From assembly GCA_009801015.1 (NCBI GenBank), contig VHZZ01000001.1, positions 1,158,408 through 1,206,562 of the forward strand: a stretch of DNA of 48,155 bases. The letters are read 5' to 3'. This stretch comes from Silene noctiflora. Its lineage: Eukaryota > Streptophyta > Magnoliopsida > Caryophyllales > Caryophyllaceae. The position numbers and the translations under genes are program-made. The notes under the pieces are model-generated. The model was not told the DNA's origin and searched no databases. It saw nothing but the letters and a program-made list of their open reading frames with translations. Below, piece after piece: positions 33,140 through 42,900 of this stretch; the first letter of the stretch is position 1, and each line of letters starts with the position of its first letter.

Positions 33140-33296
33140 AATATTCATGAGATCACGGGTTCGATCCCTGCCCATGGGAAAGAAGCAAACTCTTTGGTCA
33201 GCCGTTTACCTTTTCGTGAGAGTATCCGCGGCGAAGGGATTATACACTGTTGTCGACGGTGAACACTCTGGTTTACACCAAGAAAATAATAAAAAA
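33140..33296 (+). mobile_element. Truncated SINE-like element
   Basis: GGGTTCGATCCCTGCCC fits a polymerase III B box and is followed by a body ending in an A-rich tail (AAGAAAATAATAAAAAAT). No A box or flanking duplication was found, so it may be 5'-truncated. It is a different family from the SINE at 28.2 kb. Confidence 0.5.
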
Positions 33297-33475
33297 TTTA
33301 GAATTCACCATCATTCTATTGTTACAAAGTAATAGTATTTGTTATAACTTTTATCATAAAATGATCACTTTTTATTATAAATATTTTATTATAAAATGGT
33401 AATATTTTTCTCGTTAAAGTTATAATCATCATTATAAAGACTAACTAATATTCATTGGATTAATTGGTAAAGAAT

Positions 33476-33616
33476 AAGTCTCCCTTGTGACGGGTCAATT
33501 ATTACTCACATGAAAGAAAAGACAAAAGTATAAATGTCTAAGGAATCACTAATAACTTGTCTTTATCCACCCAAGTGGATTTTATTCGACCCGTCACAAG
33601 CTTGTGACTGCTCGAT
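33476..33616. mobile_element. MITE in the promoter region of the RraA-like gene
   Basis: Inverted ends TCTCCCTTGTGACGGGTC and GACCCGTCACAAGCTTGTGA. It ends about 200 bp upstream of the RraA-like start codon. Confidence 0.75.
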
Positions 33617-33814
33617 TTCTGATTGATAAATATGAATAGCAAAACAAGTATGCAATTGACAATATATGTGTGGTGTTAAGTCTTTTCTTATCCAAACCAC
33701 ATGATCTACATTACTACCATACCACCCAAACACACAAATTATAATCTTCCAACTCCCAAATCACTATCCCAATTTTATTTTATTTTTTATTAAAAAAAGC
33801 CACACATATACAAA

Positions 33815-34321
33815 ATGGTAGCAACTACAGATATTTGCGATGCAAATTCAGCTCTCCTGTCTACAGGAGAGCTTAAGGTGTTATTACCACTCTTTAAACC
33901 TTACGGTCGACGACAAGCCTTCAATGGGCCTGTCGTGACCGTAAGAGTATTTGAGGACAATGTAATTGTCCGAACCCTACTAGAGTCGACGGAACACCGG
34001 GGTAAGGTGTTAGTAGTGGATGGGGGAGGGAGCATGAGGTGTGCTTTATTAGGTGGGAATTTGGGCCAAATAGCCCAAAATAATGGTTGGGTTGGGCTTA
34101 TTGTAAATGGATGTGTTAGAGATGTGGATGAGATTAATGATTGTGATATTGGGGTTTGGGCCTTGGGAACTTGTCCAGTTAAATCCAGGAAAATTGGATC
34201 TGGTGAATTGAATGTGAGTGTATCTTTTGCTGGTGCTTTGATCCATGATGGGGATTGGTTGTGGGCTGATAATGATGGTATTTTGGTTTCTAAACATCAA
34301 CTTTCGGTGATAACGAGCTGA
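33815..34321 (+). CDS. RraA-like protein (4-hydroxy-4-methyl-2-oxoglutarate aldolase-like)
   Basis: A single exon of 168 residues, near the usual ~160-166 for plant RraA-like proteins. Conserved blocks in order: an N-terminal TTDICDAN; YGRRQAFNGPVVTVRVFEDN (30s-50s); the glycine-rich GKVLVVDGGGSMRCALLGG, which builds the substrate/metal pocket; NNGWVGLIVNGCVRDVDEIN with its Arg-Asp pair; and the C-terminal DGDWLWADNDGILVS. Proteins of this fold are either pyruvate-type aldolases/decarboxylases or, as bacterial RraA, inhibitors of RNase E. The GG(S)xRCA and NGxxRD(V) motifs keep the aldolase-type residues. Plant function is poorly defined. Unlike relatives that end at the LSV strand, this one runs on ITS, whose codons lie in a 30-bp tandem repeat (34310-34398). 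There is no intron. Confidence 0.93.
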   Translation: MVATTDICDANSALLSTGELKVLLPLFKPYGRRQAFNGPVVTVRVFEDNVIVRTLLESTEHRGKVLVVDGGGSMRCALLGGNLGQIAQNNGWVGLIVNGCVRDVDEINDCDIGVWALGTCPVKSRKIGSGELNVSVSFAGALIHDGDWLWADNDGILVSKHQLSVITS

Positions 34322-34398
34322 GTCGAGCATGAGTTTGGTATAACGAGCTGAGCCGAGCATGAGTTTGGTGATAACGAGCTGAGTCAACCACGAGTTTA
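34310..34398 (+). repeat. Three tandem 30-bp repeats overlapping the RraA-like stop codon
   Basis: ATAACGAGCTGAGTCGAGCA, then TGAGTTTGGT, starts at 34310, again at 34340 (one change) and at 34371 (more diverged). The first copy supplies the last three sense codons and the TGA of the RraA-like gene. Confidence 0.85.
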
Positions 34399-34770
34399 GC
34401 CTTGCTCGGTGTTCGGTTTGTGTTCATGAAGCAAAACTTAAGCTTGAACTTGAAAAAATTGAGTTCATTACCATGCTTGCGAGCTTTTAATCGAGCTCGA
34501 GTTCAACTCGAGTTTATATATATAATTGTACGTTATCTTTTTTTTATTCCGATATTTATAATAACAGAATTTGGATGTTTTATGTATACATAGATATAAT
34601 CATGGTAAATATTTTTTTTTTTTTATAAAATAAGAATAAAGATATTATTTTATTACACACAAGTTCGAGTTAACTCGGTTTAACTCGTTAAGTTATCTAG
34701 TCGAGCTAGATCGAGCTTGAGCCAAACTCGCACAAGCAGCCTGAGCCAAACTCAAGTTACACGTAAGCTG
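34399..34770. mobile_element. Degenerate hAT-type element with GAGCTCGAG words
   Basis: AATCGAGCTCGAGTTCAACTC on the left and ACTCGTTAAGTTATCTAGTCG, GAGCTTGAGCCAAACTCG on the right surround a T/A-rich core. Composition matches the intact element at 46867-47343 (reverse complement). No terminal repeats or duplication could be fixed. Confidence 0.5.
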
Positions 34771-34814
34771 TATCGTCTCATTAATACTCATGTATTTAAC
34801 ATAATAATTTGATT

Positions 34815-34985
34815 GTCCAATAAGAAGAAAAAGATGATTTTTCTTCCTTTATTTGGGATTGTTGCCTTATTGGTTACTTTAAGAGGTGCTAACGTTTTTA
34901 AAAAAGCTTCAAAAAAAAGGGATTAAATGTTACATCATGAAAGGCTATACTCTATAGCATGATACTAAATTCTATAGCTACATAC
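34815..34985 (+). repeat. Dispersed copy of the repeat downstream of the ERF gene
   Basis: AGAAGAAAAAGATGAT, CTTCCTTTATTTGGGATTGTT, GGTTACTTTAAGAGGTGCTAACGTTTT and TATAGCATGATA parallel 27600-28000 in order. Only the 3' part of the 245-bp unit and its single-copy extension are present. Confidence 0.8.
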
Positions 34986-35120
34986 TTACATAAAAAAAAA
35001 AAAAAAAAAAAAATTGTAGAATTTAGAATTTATGTAAAATATTGTAATATATACCGTACTACTTATATCGTCTTATAACAATAACCGAATTAATTGTATT
35101 TCGTTCACATTAATTGTAAA

Positions 35121-37788
35121 TTAAAGCATGGCATATTTGAGGGTCCAATCCCTTGCAATTTTGTCATAAACCTTCCTATTTTTCCAATAGAGATCACACA
35201 CGGGATTGCATGAATCATGTCCATGATCTGGGTCCGGTAAAAATGAACATATTGCCAATAATAGTTTCTCAATGGTTAGCGCCGGTGACCATTGTGAATT
35301 CAGTATGTCGATCCCAATCGTCCCGTTACTTGTGATGTTCGGATGGAATACCTAGAAACATACATAACACACACGTTATGGTGTTTACTTGCATAAAATC
35401 GTCTTATACTTGCATAAAATCGTCTTATACTAACTTTTTCTAAAACTGCTTTACCCATTAGATAATGTGAATTATATCACTTCTTTTATATTAATTGTAA
35501 CCTTTTTTATATAGTTGGTTGTCATGACCATATTAGTATTGTTGGCTATGGTATGCAATGTTGTTCAATATGGACTTAAATGAAAAGAATAATATTCAAT
35601 TATAAACCATAAATAATGTTGCTAGTGAGTTAATTTAAATAGGCAAATTTAACAAAAATAACCCAACGTTTGTTAAGTATTCCGAAAATAACCCAACCTT
35701 TTGATTTTAATAAGAATAATCCAACTTTTGCGTTTATGTTAAATAAATGTCCCGACATCTTACTTATATTTCGTAAAATGATAATTTATTCAATCCATTA
35801 AATTATTGACCGTATTTTGCAAAAGTAATTATATAAAATTATGAAAAAAAAAATTAAGAAAATTTTTAAAACATTGAAAAAAAAAATAGGAAAAATTTTC
35901 TAGCACTGTTCAAAATCCTAAATGGCATAAATTATATGGTTTTAAAAATTATGAGACTAAAAAATTAAAATATAACTCTCATGAGTATTTACACTAATTA
36001 AAAATCTATCTTATTTCTTTTCAAAAAGTTATATATTTATATTATTTTTATTTATACTGCATATGATATCACAAAATAAACTTTAAAGATTTATGAAACT
36101 ATTTTACAAAATATCATTTATCAATAATTGGTAGATTTTTGTTTATGTAAGATTTTGGAATATTTTTGTACAAAATTAGTAAATTACCTTAGTCAAAAAC
36201 ACGAAAATAAGACAAAAAATCTGTACTTGATATTTAATGCTTCACTAAATTTACAAAATTAGTAAATTACCTTAGTGTTTAAATTACCTTAGTCAAAAAC
36301 ACGAAAATAGGACAAGAAATATGTACTCGATATTTAATGCTTCACTAAATATACAAAATTAGTAAATTACCTTAGTAAAAAAACACGAAAATAGGACAAA
36401 AAATCTTTACTCGATATTTAATGCTTCATTAAATATACAAAATTTGTAAATTACCTTTGTCAAAAACACGAAAATAGGACAAGAAATCTGTACTCGATAT
36501 TTAATACTTCACTAAATATACAAAATTAGTAAATTACCTTAGTCAAAAACACGAAAATAGGACAAAAAATCTGTACTCGATATTTAATGCTTCACTAAAT
36601 ATACAAAATTTGTAAATTACCTTAGTCAAAAACACGAAAATAGGACAAGAAATCTGTACTCGATATTTAATGTTTCACTAAATATACAAAATTAATAAAT
36701 TACCTTAGTCAAAAACACTAAAATAGGACAAGAAATCTGTACTCGATATTTAATGCATCACTAAATATACAAAATTAGTAAATCTATACTATATAATTAA
36801 AAGGCTTCCTTAACCCATTTAATTTTATTCCACATCATCTTAACACATTTAATTTTATTCCACATGGGATTTGTACATTCATTAATTTCTATAATTTTTA
36901 TTTATGGAATAATAATAATTAAATTTGTACAATACAATATAGTTAAAGGCTAACTAAAGAATGAACATTCTTATAATTAATTTTAGTTATTATTTGATTA
37001 TACAAAGACCATAATAAAAAAGTTAGAATAACAAAAAACCATTTAACATAAAAAAAACCGCGAAATCTCTCAAAATTTGATCATTTTAACCTTTAAAAAG
37101 TAAACGAGGATTAAATAGGAAAACAAATAAAGGGGGTTGACAGTAGTCATAGTACAAAGTATTACCGTGTTATTATGTTTAATTTTCATAATTTACATCC
37201 TATTTTATCATTTGTCATGTTTCTAAATAATTCGTGTTTATACAGGTAGTATTAACCAAAAGAAACAAACTTATAAGACTCATGATTTTTTCACGGGTTT
37301 CAAAACTAATTACCTTAGTCAAAAACACGAAAATAGGACAAAAAATCTGTACTCGATATTTAATCTTCATTAAATATACAAAATTAGTAAATTACCTTAG
37401 TCTTAAACTTGATTTTGGGAGGTTTAAAAGGGTAATCTTTAGGAACATTGATAGAAAGGAAGAACAAGCCACCTTCAAAAGGAGTACCATTAGGACCAAC
37501 AATAACACCTTGTAATTTCATAATATTATTTGAATTAATAATTCCAAAACTAATATAACCAATGCTATGATCCATTTTTGAGAGCTCAAGGCACATCCTT
37601 TTCCTACCACTTATGGCTTCACAATTCACCTTCATTTTCGAGTTTTCGACTCCGGTTTCATTGCCTTTATTAATCAAAGGCTCTTTGAGCTCAACTAGGT
37701 CATGCTCAACTTCTTGGTACCCTTGGTTGGTCTTCTTCAATGTGAATATTGACTTGGAATGTGCTTGAAATCGAGCTAGAATCGTCAT
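35121..37788 (-). CDS. E2 ubiquitin-conjugating-fold protein lacking the catalytic cysteine
   Basis: Exons 37788-37396 and 35351-35121 (GT-AG, phase 0) join to 207 residues. About 60 N-terminal residues are unrelated to E2s and polar/charged. From [13 protein letters not shown] the UBC fold follows: [19 protein letters not shown], then [14 protein letters not shown], exon junction, [37 protein letters not shown] and a C-terminal helix ending LKYAML. The HPN motif (134-136) is intact, but the invariant cysteine of SNGSICLDIL is Gly144 (codon GGG). Without it no thioester can form, so the product cannot be a conventional E2; it could act like a UEV-type non-catalytic partner, or be decaying. 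The closest canonical group by motif is the UBC8/UbcH5 class. Both exons are open and correctly spliced, which argues against an old pseudogene. The 2044-bp intron holds a minisatellite and a Helitron. Confidence 0.86.
36172..37396 (-). repeat. 83-bp minisatellite in the intron of the E2-like gene, abutting the exon-1 splice donor
   Basis: About nine units, beginning near 36172, 36255, 36355, 36439, 36521, 36604, 36687, 36770 (resumed at 37310 after a Helitron) and 37380. On the plus strand the unit runs AAAATTAGTAAATTACCTTA, GTCAAAAACACGAAAATAGG, ACAAGAAATCTGTACTCGAT, ATTTAATGCTTCACTAAATA, TAC. The last unit ends exactly in the real 5' splice site, so every unit contains, on the minus strand, GACTAAG|GTAATTT, a copy of the exon end plus donor. 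Confidence 0.92.
36783..37309 (+). mobile_element. Non-autonomous Helitron, 527 bp, inside the minisatellite
   Basis: It begins TCTATACTATATAATTAAAA (the canonical TC start), ends CTAA preceded by a degenerate hairpin (TCATGATTTTTTCACGGG, near 37279-37297), and causes no target duplication. The flanks GTAAA and TTACC rejoin to the minisatellite consensus AGTAAATTACC, so the exact empty site is known: insertion between A and T, as Helitrons do. Confidence 0.88.
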
Positions 37789-37972
37789 TTTCGATGAATT
37801 TTCGAGATTTTACGTCGAATTTAGAAGATTATTTGAATTATTAGACTACCCATTGTTAGTATAAGATCAATGTTATGGATGGCTTTTGCTCCTAGTTATA
37901 GTTTTTGTATGTGTGAATATATATATGGGAAATTTTGTGGGGTCAAAGCGTAAAGAACTTTAATTAGAAAAC
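37789..37972. other. 5' flank of the E2-like gene
   Basis: On the minus strand, upstream of the ATG, a TATATATAT run lies at about 37918-37926 (ATATATATGGG on the plus strand), roughly 130 bp from the start codon, a plausible core promoter. Confidence 0.45.
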
Positions 37973-38100
37973 AAAGCGTCTTGAGGACGAGAGCTAGATC
38001 AAGTAGTAAGAGCTCTCTTACCTCGACCATGAAGTTGGGGGTTCGATTCTCACCCGCGACATAATGCGCTCATTTGAAAAAAAAAAAAAAAAAGCGTCTT
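37973..38100 (+). mobile_element. tRNA-derived SINE with 10-bp target duplication
   Basis: The body 37983-38090 is bounded by AAAGCGTCTT (37973-37982, 38091-38100). It has an A-box-like TCAAGTAGTAAGAGC, the B box GGTTCGATTCTCACC, and the 3' end CGCTCATTTG plus a tail of about 17 A. It shares the 3' half and tail with the SINE at 28.2 kb, so both belong to one family. Confidence 0.88.
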
Positions 38101-38270
38101 CCGTTACAAGCTGAAGATGAATAGTGTCTCTCTCATAATAAGACACGCGGGAAAAAAAGTGGGGGAGGAATAGAGTCATCTCATGGATAGTGCCACTTGC
38201 ATATTATGAGAGAGGCACTATCCGTTTTCAGCTTGTGACGGATAATGACCGTTTTCGATGAGAATTTGTG
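38091..38270. mobile_element. GACGG-type MITE carrying the SINE in its left end
   Basis: CCGTTACAAGCTGAAGATGAATAGTGTCTCTC on the left mirrors GAGAGGCACTATCCGTTTTCAGCTTGTGACGG on the right. The SINE target duplication AAAGCGTCTT comes from this element's left terminus. Confidence 0.75.
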
Positions 38271-38429
38271 ATTAGAAAAACGTGTGTAAATATTTTGTTA
38301 TGCCTTGGACGGAACTAAATCAATAACGTATTAAATGTTGCCAGCTAAACATACATTGTTGCTCTTATGAATCTTGCTAGTATAAGTAAGCTCTCCTTTT
38401 AACCCACGACCACTTAGATCAACTGATAC

Positions 38430-38640
38430 GAGGTTGTTCTAACTTAATTTGAGGTCTCGTTTTTAAACCCGGGAAATACAGTGGTAAAAATTTACGAGGA
38501 AAAGCTTTGCCACCCTAATGGTCCTACCCAACTCGAATTCGGACTACGCCGGATGGTTTACACCTAAGAAAAGTAGGCTATCTTTTACCTTAGGAAAAGA
38601 TGGTTATGCTCTACTTTTATAGGGGCGGGTATTGTTATGT
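38430..38640. repeat. Possible SINE remnant
   Basis: The segment AACCCGGGAAATACAGTGG to GACTACGCCGGATGGTTTAC and ACCTAAGAAAAGTAGG resembles the body of plant tRNA-type SINEs, but no B box, tail or duplication is convincing. Confidence 0.3.
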
Positions 38641-38654
38641 TTTGTTTCGGAAAT

Positions 38655-38846
38655 TCACAAATTCTCATTGAAGACGCGCACTATCCGTCACAAGCTGAAC
38701 ACGGATAGTGCCCCTCTCACAATATGCAAGTGACATTATCAATGTGAAGCTCCATTTCCCCCAACTTGCCCTCTCATTTGCCTTTTTGTGAGAGGGCACT
38801 ACCCATCTCCAATTTGTGACGGATATGTGTCCGTCACAAGCAAGAT
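38655..38846. mobile_element. GACGG-type MITE, ~190 bp
   Basis: ACTATCCGTCACAAGCTGAACACGG and AGTGCCCCTCTCACAATA on the left mirror TGTGAGAGGGCACTACCC and TTTGTGACGGATATGTGTCCGTC on the right. Same family as at 32.6 kb. Confidence 0.8.
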
Positions 38847-39635
38847 GCTTTGTCGGAAATTAGCGGATTTTGTTACGAGTATTATTTTTAGGTGTGAGCG
38901 GAAAAGCGTAAAGTCAATAAGAGATACAGAGTAGAAGAAAATAATTTGAATTGACGTGTTAATGATTTAAACTTCTTACAGTGGTCCCGATTAATTCTTT
39001 ACGTTTGCTTTTTGAAGACTAATGAAAAGAAATACTCCATATATGCTTTAATAAATGCAAAAGGGGAAAAAGTAATAACGTGTATGTGAGAGAGTAAAAG
39101 TACCTAAAACGGAAATGTAAGGAAATGATTAAGAAATTAACAGCCAAATAAGGAAAACGTGAAGAATTAATCGACATAGAAGAAGGTGTGGATTTTGGGA
39201 CGAAGCTAAATACAGGACGGTCAAATTCGCATAGTGCATGCATACGCGTTAACAAAAATTTACCTTTTTACCAGTTTTCATTTTCTGGGTAACTATTTTT
39301 GTTCTTGCTTGCTTGCACAAATTATGCAACAACCATAACTGAATTTCTTCAGATTGCTTGTAATAAGCAAAATCATTTTCCAATCCGAAACCGTAATTTG
39401 TTAATTATGATATCGATTGTGGATGTTGTATGACTAATTATTATTGAAACCGTTCTTCACTCGAAAAAAAAACAAAAAAAAAGATTATTTCAGATGTTTA
39501 CATTACCAAAAACATTTTAATTTCCCTGCAGCTGTCAGAGGAGTGTTCAAACCTCGTCAACCGCATCTCTACTACCGAGTAAGTAATAAACGCGAAAAAT
39601 ACTCCCAAGTAACAATTTTTTTTGAATAGATAAGT

Positions 39636-39641
39636 TTTATT
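39636..39641 (-). terminator. Poly(A) signal of the nucleoside hydrolase gene
   Basis: AATAAA on the minus strand (TTTATT here) lies about 300 bp past the stop codon. The intervening 39642-39940 is taken as 3' UTR; the 84-codon open frame in it has no recognisable content. Confidence 0.55.
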
Positions 39642-39940
39642 GAGGCGAAATAAAGCATCATTGATGCAACAATAATATGAAACTGTACTGAATTAATAAG
39701 CAATGGTGGCCACAAAGTTACGGCCGAATATAAAGTCAGGACGAGTTACTGGTGGAACATCGGAAGGGTAAAGGTATAAACACGAGCGACTATATATGGA
39801 AGTATTTAATCCGATTATCTGAATTCTTCTGATTTTTTGAATCCCCGTCAAAGAATTTGGAAACCGGTAAGAAATCAGATAATCAAATGGAGCATGAACC
39901 CCGGCGTGACAGTCGCTTCTACGATGTACTCTCAAGCTCT

Positions 39941-42900
39941 TCAACACTTGATTAACTGGTTTTTTATGTACGCTAGAACTTGTTCCACATTAACAGTCCA
40001 AGCCACTGAAATTGGCGAATATCCTGTCCACGGATTATCGGAATTCCACCTGCATTATGTACAGTTCAACAATCAGAAAATAGATAAAAGCGCGATGAAA
40101 AATAAGGTAGAATGTTTTATTTAAAGAGACGGTGAAAGAAAATCGAGACCGACTTTTTAAGTCCTTGATCCAATAATGTATGGCCGACACAGACGCCTTG
40201 AGTCTCTACTCTTACAACTCCTTTCTTGTATGTAAAGAGATCAGGCCTCACAACTGCCACAAAGCTTACGGGATCGTGAAGGAATATACCTGCATCCATA
40301 TAATCAGAGCAACAAATACATGCAATTTCATATGGGCTGATCAATCAAATTTACGCCAAAATTATGTAGTTCTCAATGCTGTTATTTTATACTACTTTCT
40401 ATTTTCACCTGATTTTTCTTTTTCGAGTAAACTTACGAATTGACAAATTGCCCTCAGAGCAAAAATTATGACTTGCCATAAAGCCAATGAGTGAGGGAAA
40501 GGTAGTTTAGGAATATAAGATGAAAAAGCAAGGATTCCCTGAAAGAAAAACGTAAGTACTATGTTACTCTGATTCGACTGCGACATGACACCGTGTCGGA
40601 GTGTTGGATATGGTTATTGGATATGGTTATATCTGCAAGTTTTCAAATTTTTGGTCTAAAATGTAGTGTCGAAGTGTGCCGTGTCGGACAGGCGGCAACC
40701 AAGGCCCGAGGGTAAAAATTTAGAAAATCAGATGAAGTATATGGTACCGTATACGCCGTCTGACTTGACATGCCAATCTCTGTAAAATTTGCACATATCA
40801 GTGATTCTTTTACAATGTTTTCCTTTTGATTCTCTCAGCTCTTGAAGATCCTTATCTGCCATCATATCAATGTTACCAAGTTAATGACTGGCGGAAAGTA
40901 TTACAATGTCGAAAAGACGAAAACTATGAAGTGGGAAACTTCACCTGTTAATTTGACTTGAGTAGTAATGTTAATGCCTACTACTGTAATATTGGCCCCG
41001 GAAGTAAACACGACATCGGCTGCTTCAGGGTCCCCGTAGATCTGCACCCAAGCATAAGGTAGAAACATATAAATAAAAGGGTCACTGAAGGAGAATCTAG
41101 AAGCAGGTTTTAGAATCTGATTCTGTTAAGCATTTCAGACAACGGCAAGTTTTCTATGGGATCGTCCTACATCATGAGACGATTTCAGAAATTGATCATA
41201 GTCCAACATGTAAACAAGTACTTGAATTTATCCAACATAAAATATTATTACATGTGAACTGCATGTATATAAACCATGTTATATACTCGATGAGTGTTTT
41301 ACTTGGGGCAATTGTTAATTAGCTAACTCTTACTGATAAGACCGTCCTAATTAACAATTTTAACATGAAATAAATCATGCACTATCAATTAGACGTGAGT
41401 ATTTAATAAGGGCAAGATGACTCAGGACTGACATTTGCTTCGGCGGCGGGATTAACATTTCCCAGAGAGAAAAAAGCACCCCCAAGAACCACAATCTTTT
41501 TAACTTTGCTAGCAAAAGATGAATCCCTCTTGATTGCCTGCAAAAGTCGAAAAATTCTTCAAACGAGGCTACACAAGTTTAACCAAGAGATATAATGAAT
41601 TACATTACCAACCAAACCTACCAGGGCTATGTTTGTCAGCGGCCCTAATGCTAGAACAGTTACTTCACCAGGGTATTCAGAAACTTTATCAACCAAAAAT
41701 TCAGCAGCACTTTTGGCACTTTTTTTCATGTTTGGAGGTGGTAGAAAAATGTTACCCAAGCCATCAGAACCATGAACAAAGTCAGCAACACGTGGCTTGC
41801 CACCCTGGTCAATATAAAGTATTCACGGTAAGTACTTACACAAATGAGAATTCTTTAGTAATTGATCAATAAAGATGAAATCGTAGGTTAGACGGCACCA
41901 CCAGAGTATTGTTCCCCTATTTTAAAAAAAAAAGTATGGACTTAAATATGTTTTGACAAGAGGAACAGTCGATGTTACTCAGACACAGCTAATTCATTAA
42001 AGGAGTGTGTCAAAGTAGCGGAATCGGTTAGGTTATGAAAAAGGTCATCTTTAGGCTACATTCAGGTGTCTAAGTGTCATACCTATGCCGGAGTATCGAA
42101 TGTCAGACGATTGTAAAGCAAGGTATTCTGAAGTGTCGAAATAATACAGGGAACACCAATAGAAGATTGGGATTTGCGTTAATATCAATCAACGAGGAAA
42201 TTCACTAAATCATGTACAAAAGATTCTTATAGCACTATGAGAAAGTAAGATTCCGGAAAAGTAGCATGTTTGTCATGTTGGAATTGAAATCAGAAGCTTC
42301 AGAACATGGAATTTCCCATACTGAGGATCATTCCTGATAAATACTTTTGCAAGACAAATCTAACTTTTAAGTGACATGACTATTATCATCGGAATTAAAG
42401 ATCCCTTTGTGCTTTGTCACTTTCATTTCTTTAGATCCAAAGGGATAAAACTTAAAAGACAGTCCAGTAAGAGCTACAGTAGATACTTAATAGGTCAAAA
42501 CAACGCTGACATAGCTCAAACTTCTGGAATAGTATACAGTGTGTGAGTAAGATTATTTCGAGGATCGAGGTTGAGTAAGGGCGAAGAATACATATTTAAC
42601 ATTTAGGTAAAATGCAGGCAGCAATTATAGAAGACGGCCTAGAAAAAGTCATTACGAAAAAATCCCTCTCTCAAAGTCAAAGTTCTCTTCCTAAACAAGA
42701 ATCCAAGAGAGTGACAAATTGCTGAACAAAACTCATTTTTCTTTTAAACTCTTCTTTCTTTATTTTCCCTTTTGAGAAGTAGGAATGACGCATCAACAAA
42801 GTTTCATTACTCCTAAGGGGTTTTCTTTCTTTTAACCTCTAAGAAGTAATGCAGAATAAGCATTCACAAAGCCAGACGAAATACCTTAAGAGGCTCATGA

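Noticed and set aside
36172-36780. CRISPR-like regular spacing
   Set aside because: Whole 83-bp units repeat with no unique spacers, in a plant intron; it is a minisatellite.
39693-39947. 84-codon minus-strand open frame
   Set aside because: Overlaps the end and 3' UTR of the nucleoside hydrolase in another frame.
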